NCBI GenBank assembly: GCA_032622095.1
Contig: CP136069.1
Span: 39,406,194-39,470,193 of the forward strand
Length of the DNA stretch: 64,000 nt
Origin: Siphonodentalium dalli
Taxonomy: Eukaryota; Mollusca; Scaphopoda; Gadilida; Siphonodentaliidae
Reading direction: 5' to 3'
Shown here: piece after piece, positions 47,748-59,258 of the stretch
Numbering within the stretch: the stretch's first letter is position 1
How the letters are laid out: each line of letters begins with the position of its first letter
Translations under genes and position numbers: made by a program
The notes under the pieces: model-generated
What the model was told of the DNA's origin: nothing
Databases searched by the model: none
What the model saw: only the letters and a program-made list of their open reading frames with translations

Positions 47748-48359
47748 TATCACCAATCAAGTTTCTAACCCAATGTAGTTTTGATTTTAATTTTTTTTAA
47801 ACATATATAATAAACAGAATAATCACTTGATTGAACTGGTAACGTGAAATAATTCATTCGAGGCAGGGACTATTTTGTTCGAACCAAAACATCGAAAGCA
47901 ATTACGCTGTCATAAAATTTACATACTGCAACAATGAGACATCCGCGAAGATACATCGGCCCCGGGAGAATACATACATCCTGAAAAGTCTTAACTCGTA
48001 CGGAAATTGCTAGTACCTTTTTAATCACAGCAAGGGTTGCTGCAGCCAACTTGAATTTGAGGTCTTAAAGCTTTAACTTAATTTAATGTAATGCTCAGTG
48101 TGTGTCGGTAGTATTTTATTTTATTTAATGTTCAGTGTGTGCCGGTAGTATTTTTTTTACATTAAAACTCATTGCCCAATGTTTTGCCCAAAAAATATAA
48201 TCATAAACTTAAAAATCATTTATAACACCTGAAATAAAACGTGGAATTTTGTTTAAATTTTTTTTTTAAATATATATTATTTACATAATGACAAGATCAT
48301 ATCCTACTGATTACTACCTCGTTTTCCACACACGTTCAGCGGTGTTGGCGTGGTAGAAC
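47748..48359. other. Stretch with no recognised gene
   Basis: A short direct repeat (ATGTTCAGTGTGTGCCGGTAGT) occurs twice at about 48090-48150. Nothing else was recognised, and no upstream sulfotransferase exon was seen. Confidence 0.4.
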
Positions 48360-48924
48360 ATTAAAAATCATTAAAAGTTGTAGCCCGAGCCCGGTACAAG
48401 ATGTAGTGGCAAATTTCAATTTCGTTTACTATCGTTATTATAAGGCCAATAATGTTGTTTTTTGGTATAAGCTAGGCCGATTACAAATTAAAGAAATTAA
48501 AAAGATATTTTGTAAATCTTTTATTACAACTTTTATCGACTAAACGTTGTAATCGGAGACAGTCGAGTCAGCCGTCGGTTCGTTAATCATCCCATATAGG
48601 CCTATACAATCAGATGGGACATCTGTAACAAAACACATTCCTGTGCATGATATAATCTCACTTGTAAAACAACTGTATATCGTATACACAGTACTTTGAG
48701 TATAATTAACTAACTGTTTCATACACTCAAGTCGGAAATAAAACATCCAAATAAAACATCCATTGATATAACATAATCCGGTTTTAGGAAGGTAGTCAGG
48801 TTCGAAAATTTAAAAACGCCTCTAGAAACAAAGGTGCAGGCATTTTTCTTTCAGAAGCTTTTGAGAATTGTTTCTAAAAGTATTTTTTATGCTGATTTCA
48901 AAAACCAATGTTGGCAAGTTGACA

Positions 48925-49680
48925 AATTATTATTTCTGGTCAAAAATGGCAATTCAAAATGGCCGCCATCAAAACAGAGTCTAACTTTACGTGTGTTGAT
49001 ATGTGTTGCTCTAAGACGTTCGAATATTGAGTATTTCCGTACTTTCGAACGAATTGGAACAAGAAGAGGTATACACAGAACATATGTGGTAATTTAAATT
49101 GAACATGTTTGATATTTAACCCCATTTATGGCAAAATAATGACCAAAAACGCGAATTTTATAAATTATTACGGTCTTAAATGGCAGAAAGTGAAATATGC
49201 TGGAAACAGTTGTGTCTAAATGTAATTTGTAACCTGATTCCAAAAAACAATGTTGGCAACTCGACAAATAATTATTTCTGACCTAAAATGACAATTCAAA
49301 ATGGTCGCCATCAGAACAAAGTCTCGATTTTCGTTTACTGTTATATGTTGTTCTAAGACGTTTGAATATTATGCATTTCCGTACTTTCGAACGAATTGTG
49401 ACAAGAGACACTATACACAGAACATATGTGGTAATCTAAAGTGAACATGTTTGACATTTAACCCACTTTATACCCAAAAATTACAAAAAAAACGCAAAAA
49501 CTTATAAATTATTGCCTCTTAAATGGCAGAAAGAAAGTTAATTATATCCTTCAAATGGTTTAGACAGTTGTGTCTAAATGTAATTTGTAATCTGATTCCA
49601 AAACACAATGTTGGCAACTCGACCAATAATTATTTCTGACCTAAAATGAAAATTCAAAATGGCCGATATAATAATCAGTT
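48925..49680 (-). repeat. ~362-bp tandem repeats in the left arm
   Basis: Two full units and a partial one: CAATTCAAAATGGCCGCCAT near 48950, AATTCAAAATGGTCGCCATC near 49293 and AATTCAAAATGGCCGATAT near 49650. Each unit contains GTCTAAATGTAATTTGTAA and TACTTTCGAACGAATTG. Confidence 0.85.
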
Positions 49681-49785
49681 AAACATTCGAAAATCATCAG
49701 TAATATTATGAAACTGGCTCATCAACACCCAATGCGACACAATTTGCCGTCATATAGCCAAAAATAGTCACATAAAAGCCTTATG

Positions 49786-50745
49786 TATTATTGCAGACAG
49801 TTTCACAGTTGCAGAGTGGTGTGCAGGGTGACTCTGATTTTCTGCATGTACACCTTGCTGTTACACACCCTTTATTGCACTCACATTTGATTATTTCGAG
49901 ACATGATTTTGGAATGGGTTCTAGTGACCATCTAATCGACCATTTCAGGAGATTCAGTCCGAGGGAACATCCTGAATCTTGCATTGTTGAGTTTTGCATC
50001 GGAAACTCAATACAACTTGCATACAAAATGTTCAGCACTTTCAATTGTTTCAGTGGATATTGCAATATTACCATTACCCTTTAAGAGTTCACAACATTCC
50101 AGGTAAATCTTCCATGCGGATCGTTTGAATCACACTCGTTAAAGCATGAAACGCAAGAATATAGTTCAGAGCGTCGCTCGGTATTTTGGGTGGCAAAATC
50201 CCTGATGGGTAAAATTTTAGGGCTTTTGGAAGTTCCAGCCATCATGAACACATCACAATCTGCAGGGAATTTGTTTTGGTAACCAAGCAATAACACTAGA
50301 ACATCGACGTCCCTACTTATCACAATAACTTGTTTTAGATTGCACCCCACGTTGGTATCAAGTGAATGAAGGATAAGTCTAGTATCAGCCTCTTCGTGAT
50401 TATAATCTAACCCTTTCAAGTCTGTTCCATCTGAACATCTGAACAATCTACTCTGCAATCTTCGGAAACCCCCCTGCAACAACAACAGTAACACCTTCTG
50501 TTTTCGCTTTGGTAACAAGTTCTCGAGACAAGAAACTATTCAAATCGGACTTTACCTATGGCCACAACAAGGGCCTGACCGTCAATGACAATACCTGCAC
50601 GGGAGATGGTGTCATTATTGTTAGGCAGGATACTTTCTCGATCAGAGCGTCAATACGAATTGCTTTGTTTCCAGTTCTAAGTGTTTTATTTGTCTCGCAT
50701 AATGCAATTGGAACAGGCATGAGTTCATGTTGTAAAACATAACGC
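49786..50745 (-). pseudogene. Decayed PIN-like/CXC-domain gene, minus-strand copy
   Basis: Reading on the minus strand from 50745: YVLQHELMPVPIALCE, then GQALVVAI, then after a deletion FLVSRELVTK-like codons with a stop, then a frame (50518-50081) with LDYNHEEADTRLILHSLD, VIVISRDVDVLVLLLGY and FMMAGTSKSPKILPIRDFA. It ends (to 49786) in KSCLEIIKCECNKGCVTARC with CTPLCNCETVCNN. The spaced acidic motifs EADTR and DVDVLVLLL resemble FEN1/PIN-like nuclease folds. The cysteine run C-x-C-x4-C-x4-C-x-C fits a tesmin/TSO1-type CXC motif. Genes of this kind are multi-copy in invertebrates and look transposon-associated. It carries stops, frame breaks and a ~145-bp deletion (absent before TRWSLEPIPKS). 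Function not assigned. Confidence 0.72.
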
Positions 50746-50759
50746 AGTGTATTACATCG

Positions 50760-52050
50760 TCTTGTAGTTGCCCTTCATGCCGACAGGGCAGTCAACTTGC
50801 AAACACTGCCCTTGTTGTGGCTATAGATAGACCGGAAAAGATAAATACATTTGGAGATTTGGCCGATGTATTCTCAGTGTGCGTGTTGAGGAAGGGCGAA
50901 GGCTATGTCTGGATTGATGTAGTGTTCGACAGATACTCGGATAAATCTATCAAGACTGCCACCAGATCGAGAAGAAGTCGCAATGTACCATTGATCCGAA
51001 GGACAATAACAAATCGTGATGTTCCCATCCCACAAAATTAAAAAAGTTTAATTTTGTTGTCTGACAACAAGTCCGATTTGAATGGTTTCTTGTCTCGAGA
51101 ACTTGTTACCAAACCGAAAACAGAAGGTGTTACTGTTGTTGTTGCAGTGGGGTCCCCGAAGATTGCACAGTAGATTGTTCAGTAGATGGAACAGACTTGA
51201 AAGGGTTAGATTCTAATCACGAAGAGGCTGACACCAGACTTATCCTTCATTCACTTGATACCAGCACGGGGTGCAATCTGAAACAAGTTATTGTGGTACG
51301 TATGGAGGTCGATGTTCTAGTGGTATTGCTTGGTTACCTAGACAAAGTTCCTGCATATTGTGATGTGTTCATGATGGCTGGAACGTTCAAAAACCCTAAA
51401 ATTATACCCATCAGGGGTGTTGCCACCCAAATACCGAGCGACGCTCTGAACTATATTTTTTCATGCTTTAACGGGGTGTGATTCAACTTCGTTCATATGG
51501 GGTGTCTAAACGATCTGCATGGAATATTTACCTGGAATGTTGTGAACTCTTATCGGGTATAGGTAATATTGCAATATTCACTGAAACAATTGAAAGTGCT
51601 GAACATTTTGTATGCAAGTTGTATGGAGTTTCAGATGCAAAACTCAACAATGCAAGATTCAGGATGTTCCCTCGGACTGAATCTCCTGAAAAACTTCCAC
51701 CAACCAGTGACTCATTACATTACCGGTACCACCTTTTGAGAACAAACTACCAGGTTTTAGTTTGGAAACAAGCAACCATTCATGTGCAAACATTACCGGA
51801 TCCTTCAACAATGAGACGGAAAGAAGAAAATGGTCGATTGGATCCAACCATGTCACTAGAAACCATTCCAAAATCATGTCTCGAAATAATCAAATATGGA
51901 TGCAAGAAGGGGTGTGTAACTGCAAGGTGTACATGCAGAAAATCAGAGTTACCCTGCACACCACTCTGCAATTGTGGAACTGACTGCAATAATAAACTAG
52001 AATGCACTCAGAGAGATGCGAACGTGCGCAAAAATGTAATAAACAATAAT
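50760..52050 (+). pseudogene. Decayed PIN-like/CXC-domain gene, plus-strand copy
   Basis: Head-to-head with the minus-strand copy. The order is ALVVAIDRPEKINTFGDLAD, VWIDVVFDRYSDKSIKT, RDVPIPQN followed by a stop, LSDNKSDLNGFLSRELVTK, several stops near 51170-51190, LDSNHEEADTRLILHSLD, VEVDVLVVLLGY-like MEVDVLVVLLGY, then a frame (51478 onward) with ECCELLSGIGNIAIFTETIE, FRMFPRTESPEK and a complete CXC motif CKKGCVTARCTCRKSELPC. This copy keeps two segments lost from the other (the DVVFDRY block and a ~145-bp block at about 51690-51835) but lacks the MPVPIALC block. Together the copies outline one ancestral gene. No intact frame remains. Confidence 0.72.
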
Positions 52051-52966
52051 TTAACAAATAATTTCACTGTATTTTACTTAATTTATTTAATTTAATTTAA
52101 TGTTAGAAAAATTACCATTTCTCATTTCATCACAGATAAATGCAAATTACTATATTAATCATTTAAGTAATTAAAACCAATTCCATGTTGCCGAAAGGAT
52201 GAGACTTTAATATCGATTACATTTTTTTCAGCGGCATATTTTCATTTTCATTTTCCGATAGTCAAAGTTGACCAAAGGAGCAATTATAAGAAATAATTAA
52301 TACCATTTGTGTAAATATTGATAGCAGCCAATATGCAACAATAAATATCAATAATTAATCAATAACGATCATTTTATGTAATAATAAACTCTTCAAACGG
52401 TGTTTGTGTCAACAAATGCGTTTTGTTTTGTGTTACGTCATTCGTCGTATTTGACCCGGAACTCGGCTGAAGGTTAGGCTATTCAGCCTATTGCGTCGAA
52501 TTACGAAATCGCGTTTTGAATGTCTCTCTTTCCCCGCACGATAAAAAGAGGTCTTCGCACGAACCAAAAATTATAAAACTTCCCAATTATAAGTAAAAAT
52601 ACCCAGATGAAGGAGTCTATGTAGGTCCCGAAGGAGTCTATAGACTCTTTGATGTAGAGTTCTGATGGAGAAAATGTAGGTCGATCTATTTTTGTCATAA
52701 CTCGTATTTTGACCTGGGAGAAAAAATCGAAATCGAGGCTCACAACGAGCATGCCAGTTTTAAATATAGAAACAGGGAATCCCGACAAATGGCGATATCG
52801 GCGACAAACAAATAATCGAAAACAACACATAAAATAAACATAGCAAAAACGCGGCACAGTAAAAATGTCAGAACACCACGAGGTTTTACGTCGTTTTTGG
52901 TGACGTCATGGAGTGACACCAACATACGAATCTGTCTGATCGCCATACTGTTGCGCGAGCGCACGT
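52051..52966. other. Right-arm-only segment without a recognised gene
   Basis: Begins AT-rich (AATTTAATTTAATTTAATG). 52860-52960 is richer in CpG and contains TGACGTCA-type sequence (GGTGACGTCATGGAG). Minus-strand frames at 52501-53045 are open but match no family I recognise. It could be ancestral 3' flank deleted from the left arm, or an insertion. Confidence 0.35.
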
Positions 52967-53084
52967 AATAAGGATTTTTTTGTGACCATTTTTGGCTATA
53001 GGATGGCAAATTGTGTCGCATTGGGTATTGATGAACCTGTTTCATAATATTACGGATGATTTTCGAATTTTAACTGATTATTAT

Positions 53085-53950
53085 ATCGGCCATTTTGAAT
53101 AGTCATTTTAGGTCAGAAATAATTATTGGTCGAGTTGCCAACATTGTTTTTATTTTGGAATCAGTTTACAAATTACATTTAGACACAACTGTCTCAACCA
53201 TTTGAAGGATATATTTCCGGAATACTTCACTTTCTGCCATTTAAGAGGCAATAATTTATAAAATTCGCATTTTTTGTCATTTTTGGGAATAAACTGGGTT
53301 AAATGTCAAACATGTTCACTTTATATTACCACATATGTTCTGTGTATAGTGTCTCTTGTCACAATTCGTTCGAAAGTACGGAAATGCATAATATTCAAAC
53401 GTCTTAGAACAACATATATATCAGTAAACGAAAATCTAGATTTTATTCTGATGGCGGCCATTTTGAATTGTCATTTTAGGTCAGAAATAATTATTTGTCG
53501 AGTTGCCAACATTGTTTTCTGGAGTCAGAATACAAATTACATTTAGACACAACTGTCTCAACTATTTGAAGGATATATTTCCGGAATACTTCACTTTCTG
53601 CCATTTAAGAGGCAATAATTTATAAAATTCGCGTTTTTTTTCATTTTTGGGCATAAATTAGGTTAAATGTCAAACATGTTCACTTTAAATTACCACATAT
53701 GTTCTGTATATAGTGTCTCTTGTCACAATTCGTTCGAAATTACGGAAATGAATAATATTCAAACGTCTTAGAACAACATATAATAGTAAACGGAAATCTA
53801 GACTTTGTTCTGATGGCGGCCATTTTGAATTGTCATTTTGGGTCAGAAATAATAATTTGTCGACTTGCCAACATTGGTTTTTGAAATCAGCATAAAAAAT
53901 ACCTTTAGAAACAATTCTCAATAGCTTCTGAAAGAAAAATGCCCGCACCT
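53085..53950 (+). repeat. ~362-bp tandem repeats in the right arm
   Basis: CGGCCATTTTGAATAGTCAT at about 53087, GCGGCCATTTTGAATTGTCA at about 53455 and again at about 53817. Intervening sequence (TACAAATTACATTTAGACAC, CAATTCGTTCGAAAGTACGG) is the inverse of that in the left arm. Confidence 0.88.
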
Positions 53951-54004
53951 TTCACATTTATTCCATTTCGAACCTGACTAAGGGGGACATCCACAAACCG
54001 GAAA

Positions 54005-55355
54005 ACTGTCGACCGGAGTCTTGAACATCGGTAAGCTGTAAAATACTGGAGTAAATAATATGCCATCACCTGCTGAACCACCTGAATAAACATGAAGTCC
54101 TGACCAAATTAAATGACGGAGTCGGGAAAGGCTACTCATGTATAACACAGCTACTAACAACATATGATGACCTACTCCAATGCTAAAGACATCCAAACAG
54201 ACATAGCCATACTTGATTTCTCAAAAGCATTTGACACCGTACCGCACAATAAACTGCTGCAGAAAGTCCAATACTACGGAATCAAAGGAAATATATAAAC
54301 CTGGCTCTCATTGTTTATAACCAAAAGACGAATGCGAGTAGTTATTGAAGGCATGCAGCTACTTATCATACGTCCCAGTTGATTCAGGAGTCCCTCAAGG
54401 CTTTGTATTAAGACCACTTCTGTTCCTGGTGCATATAAATGACCTACCAAAGTGCGTAAATTCCACAGTGAGACTGTTCGCAGATGACTGCCTACTATGC
54501 CGAAGCATCACCTCACTGAAAGACCACCACGCACTGCAAAAAATATATAGGAGCTTGAAAACTGGGGGGGGGGTTGCGCTTCAATTCCAAAAAAATGTAA
54601 CGTGAGCACTAAAAACAAATCAACGTACATGTACCAAATTGGAGACCACATACTAGAAACAACAGCTGAGACCCCATTCCTGGGGCTGACCTTCGCCAAC
54701 GATCTGACATGGTCCGCCCACATTAGGAAAACAACAAAGAAAGCAAACTGTGCTCTAGGCCTCCTAAGACGAAACATCAGGCATGCTCCAGAGAAATGCA
54801 AAAAGACAGCTTACATCGCTACAGTGAGACAAACGCTCGAATATGGAGCAGTAGTATGGGACCCCCACCTAAAGTAAGACATCGACCACCTCGAAAAAGT
54901 ACAGCGAAAGAGCGCTAGGTTCATAAAGAACAATTATATTCGCCAAGGAACATCAGTCACCACCATGCTAGAGGAACTCGACATACAACCTCTAGAGGAG
55001 CGACGAAGAGAACAGCACCTCGTCCAGTTTCACAAGATAGTTGAGGGGATGGTGCCGTCGCTAAACGCAAATGACTATGTGCCACCAAAGAAATAAGGCA
55101 GGAAGATCACGGCCAGAAAATTCGCAGACTGTGTACGTGTCAACAAACATCGTCGAAAAATAATGTAAACATGAAAGAGCATTCGAGCCACAGCGCACTA
55201 GCTGTAACCAATTAAAACATTCTTTCTTTAACTAGACACAGCACCAGCAGAGTCCTCAACGGAAACAACATCATCCTCCACCCAGTGCGCCTAAAACAGA
55301 AATGGTTACTGCAATGCACCCACTACATATACAGAATTCGAACAATAACAATTAG
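54005..55355 (+). pseudogene. Non-LTR retrotransposon (CR1/jockey-like) reverse transcriptase fragment in the right arm
   Basis: Copy-and-paste element polymerase, broken by frameshifts and stops. Over successive frames one reads EYIICHHLLNHLNKHEVLT-type finger sequence, TTYDDLLQ, motif A AILDFSKAFDTVPHNKLLQ, motif B SGVPQGFVLRPLLFLVHIND, motif C VRLFADDCLLCR with the catalytic Asp pair, then PFLGLTFANDLTWSAHI and KKTAYIATVRQTLEYGAVVW, and KVQRKSARFIKNNY. The tail resembles the LINE end at 27488-28030, so the two probably belong to related families. The insertion is absent from the left arm of the palindrome, so it postdates the duplication, or its counterpart was lost. Confidence 0.88.
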
Positions 55356-55590
55356 GACGGCTGACTCGGCTAGTTCCGACTACAACTTTTAGTGGGCTGC
55401 GGAACGAAAAATGTCGATAAAAGTTGAAATATTAGACTTACAAATTATATTTTTCATTTCTTTTATTTTTAATTGGCATAGCTTATCACCAACCAAAAAT
55501 CAACATTGACATAATGTAAACGACAATAAATGAAATTGAAATTCCCAACTGCACCTTTTACCGGGGTCGGACAACAACTTCTAGTGTTTC

Positions 55591-57135
55591 CCTAAAATCC
55601 CCATTTCTATAAATAAAACCTCCATGTCTCCGCTGACATCCCAAAATCACGATAGGAGAAAACACCATTAGATGGCGTAATAAGGCGGCCATCATGCATC
55701 AGCCACCATAATAAATCTATGGTGCCCGCTTTATCTATCGAGTATGAGCGCTCTATCCACATCCAATGTACCCATGTGTATAAATAACTGCAGAAAAAGC
55801 ATGTACCGCACTATTTAATGAAATAAATTAGTGTGATAGTTGTTTATTACCCCATGCCGTCTATTGGCATCGAAAATTTATTCGACTTAAAGATGGATTA
55901 TCTCTTCATAACAATTTTGAAATAGTTTCGTGGGTATAAAATAATACATATGAATTGAAGATCCCTGTCCGGATATGATTCTATCAATTAATATTGATTT
56001 TATTTCGAACAGTTTATTATCAAATATGAGATGCTGAAATGGGACACTTTATTGTTCTATTTTTAGCAGACAATTCAGGCGATACCATATAGCGATAGAT
56101 CCCTGTCCGGAAACGATTCTATCAATTAATATTGATTTTATTTCGAAAAGTTTATTATAAAATATGAGATGATTAAATGGGACGCTTTATTGTTCTATTT
56201 TTAGAACAGACCATTCAGGCGATACCATATAGCGATAGAGATCATTATATAGGGTGTTCCCATAGCTGAGCTCCAAACGTCAAATATCCCAGATTGATTG
56301 TTTGTATTGTTTTATTCCATAGTTATAAGCGATAATGAGTTTAATTAACGTTTATTTGTGACATATTTACCCCAAAAAATCTGGTCTCTGTTAACAGTGA
56401 CCACTATTGTTCGTTAGCTAAACAACCACACGTTTTAGACCAGAACATATTCGAAATATAATCAATATTTAATCTATAGAAGCATTTCCGGACAGGGGTC
56501 TTCGATTCATATCTAATATTTTATAACCCGGTAACAATATAGCACATTTTTGCGAATATATAGGCCATCTTTAAACCATTTGACCGAAAAAAAATATGGA
56601 ATTGATATGGTATTTTTTACATGATTATCTAAAATCGTGATAAACAACGCTTGTAAAATATCAATGCTAGCGGAATATCACGAACATATCGTAAAATATG
56701 TACACTTACCTCGTCGTTCATCATTTCGCCCCCCCCCCCCCAAATATAATGTGATTTTTAAATAGTTTTTATTGGTTATAACCTGACATATTGTTTATAA
56801 GTCCGGATTATCATCATAAACGCCGGATTATCAAAATTAGGCCGAATTATACCGATACCCCTCCCGTGATAATCTCAATATTATTAGATGACAAGTTTGG
56901 AGTTTTGAATGACACCCGCGGGAAGCTGTGAAAGGGCTGTCAGCCCTCTCCTACAATCCGCTTTTGTATGCTGTAATTCCACAGAAGAGCGCATGTAGGG
57001 TTTGTGAGTTTGTAAGTATAGATTACTATCTGCCCATACACAGTAGGTGTTTTCGACCCGCCCCACAATCCGAACCTGGACTGGCGATGAAGACTTACCT
57101 TGTTTTCTTTTATGAGTTTAGTGTGTGTGTCGTTA
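55591..57135. repeat. Non-coding stretch with a nested imperfect inverted repeat and a 138-bp tandem duplication
   Basis: GATCCCTGTCCGGATATGAT at 55960 and GATCCCTGTCCGGAAACGAT at 56097 begin two ~138-bp units. The outer inverted pair is 55930-55976 (ATGAATTGAAGATCCCTGTC) with 56484-56530 (GACAGGGGTCTTCGATTCAT), extending weakly to about 55880 and 56590. A C13 run lies at 56730. No gene recognised. Confidence 0.65.
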
Positions 57136-57808
57136 TCTATTATATATTTTGGAAGATCTGTGCGTGTGCGTGTGTGTGTGTCTGTCTGTCTGTCTGTAAT
57201 CGATGGACTCGAAAACGGCCGAGCCGATTTTGATGAAACTTGGCATGTGGGGGTATTTTCGGCCGGGGAATGACATAGGCCTATTAATTTGCCCGTGCGA
57301 CGTGACCTTCACCTCGAAATCGGGTCATATCAAGGTCAAACGCCCGAATATCACGGGATTTCGATGAAACTTGGTATCTGGGAATACTTTCGGTCGGGGA
57401 GTGGCATGAAACTATCAATTTGACCGTGCGACGTGACCTTGACCTTGAAATCGGGTCATTTCAAGGTCAAACGCCCGAATATCACGGGATTTAGATTAAA
57501 CTTGGTATGTGGGAGTACTTTCGTATGGGGAGTCTCATAAGCCTATTCATTTGCCCGTGCGACATGACATTGACCTTGAAATCGGATCAATTCAAGGTCC
57601 AATCGTGACCCCGACCTGACCTTGAGCTTCAAAATTATTAATTCAAGGTCAAATCGGGTAAAACCGGATGGATTTCGACGGGCACGTTTGTCGGGTACTT
57701 TTGTCCGGTCAGTGTTTTGGACTGGTCAAATCGTGACCCCACTTGACCTTGACCTTCAAAATGGACAATTCAAGGTCAAAGCCCGGACGAAGTCGGGTCA
57801 CCTTCTAG
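57136..57808 (+). mobile_element. Non-autonomous Helitron, tandem copy 1
   Basis: Starts TCTATTATATATTTTGGAAG after an A and ends CCCGGACGAAGTCGGG (hairpin CCC-GAC/GTC-GGG, GAA loop, one bulged G) followed by TCACCTTCTAG. A TC start, a 3' hairpin about 10 nt before a CTAG end and A|T insertion are the defining Helitron features. The interior is GT/CTGT-rich, then ~115-bp repeats with AATCGATGGACTCGAAAACG and GACCTTGACCTTGAAATCGG. Confidence 0.87.
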
Positions 57809-59258
57809 TCTATTATATATTTTGGAAGATATGTGTGTGTGTCTGTATGTGTGTCTGTAATCGATGGACTCGAAAACGGCCGAGCCGATTTCGATGAAAC
57901 TTTGTATGTGGGGGTATGTTCGGCCAGGGAGTAACATAGGCATATTAATTTTCAGATCCGAGGTCAACTTTTCACGTGCCGAGGTCAAATCTGTTTTACG
58001 CTGTGTTACGGGACTTTCATTTGAGTTCGGTGCTTACAAATCGATTCGAAACAGCGCGAATAATAAAATGCCAGTCATAATAATGACACTGTGAGAATCT
58101 TTCGTGTTTCCTCTTTCCAACGATATATAATGCGTATGTATCCGTTTTAGTTATCTGCCTCAGTTATCAAGAAGAAGTGGTACTATCTTCCATCAGGATA
58201 AAAACAATGCGTAACTTCTATGACGTCGTTAGAGGTCATAACGTTAGATCACGCTAACGCTTAACCGGCCGATGCATTTGACTGTTTCAGACGTCTTGGC
58301 GATAACTCGGGCACCGATGGTAATTTATCTTTACGTTGAAACTTGATAATTAATGAGCGTGTGTATATGAGGCGCGTTTATATACTTGAGTGGAAATCAA
58401 ATCTGGTTAAACTGGCGGATTTTTACGGACGAAATTTGATGCATAGGGTATCTCGGTATCCACTGGGCCGATTTCCCGGTATCCGTTTTGGGGGGGGGGG
58501 GGTTGGTGTTTGACCCCACCTGACCTTGACCTTCAAAATGGTCAATTCAAGGTCAAAGCCCGTGTCTGTGTGTGTGTCTGTAATCGATGGACTCGAAAAC
58601 GGCCGAGCCGATTTCGATGAAACTTGGTATGTGGGGGTATTTTCGGCCGCGGAGTGACATAGGCCTATTAATTTGCCCGTGCGACATGACATTGACCTTG
58701 AAATCGGGTAATTTCAAGGTCAAACGCCCGAATATCACGGGATTTCGATGAAACTTGGTATGTGGGGGTACCTTCGGCCGGGGAGTGGCATAAACCTATT
58801 AATTTGCCCGTGTGAGGTGACCTTGACCTTGAAATCGGGTCATTTCAAGATCAAACGCCCGAATATCACGGGATTTTGATTAAACTTGGTATGTGTGGGT
58901 ACTTTCGACCGGGGAGTCTCATAAGCATATTCATTTGCCCGTGCGACGTGACCTTGACCTTGAACTCGGGTCAATTCAAGGTCAAATCGCGAATTTTGAT
59001 GGGATTTCGACGAAATTTGATACGTGGTGTTACTTTTGTCCACTGAGTGTTTTGTGCGGGTCGAGTCGTGACCCCGACCTGACCTTGACCTTCAAAATGA
59101 TCAATACGAGGTAAAATCGGGTAAAATCGGATGGATTTCGACGGGTACTTTTGTCCAGGCAGTGTTTTGGACGGGTCAAATCGTGACCCCACCTGACCTT
59201 GGCCTTCAAAATGGACAATTCAAGGTCAAAGCCCAGACGAAGTCGGTTCACCTTCTAG
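57809..59258 (+). mobile_element. Non-autonomous Helitron, tandem copy 2
   Basis: TC start directly after copy 1's CTAG; ends GCCCAGACGAAGTCGGTTCA CCTTCTAG (hairpin weakened by one change on each side). It contains an atypical segment (about 57960-58500) without the 115-bp repeat, ending in a G13 run, and then several more repeats. Confidence 0.85.

Larger units (their letters stand above)
48360..50745 (-). repeat. Left arm of a large imperfect palindrome
   Basis: In reverse orientation this arm matches the right arm segment by segment. The outer block (48360-48590) pairs with 55355-55590, for example CAACTTTTATCGAC and GAGTCAGCCGTC. The block at 48780-49790, with ~362-bp tandem repeats containing AATTCAAAATGGCCGCCATC, pairs with 52966-53990. 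The gene block 49786-50745 pairs with the right-arm gene. The arm lacks about 950 bp that the right arm has between gene and tandem repeats. Confidence 0.88.
50760..55590 (+). repeat. Right arm of the large imperfect palindrome
   Basis: Inverse of 48360-50745, with three length differences: extra sequence at about 52005-52966, an extra gene segment around 50830-51065, and a LINE fragment at 54005-55355 where the left arm has ~190 bp of other sequence. Confidence 0.88.

Noticed and set aside
48834-53948. Paired 87-codon frames (FFFQKLLRIVSK...) at 48834 (+) and 53685 (-) as a duplicated gene
   Set aside because: They lie in the non-coding tandem-repeat part of the palindrome arms and are mirror images produced by the inverted duplication. 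No ATG-led conserved family is recognised.
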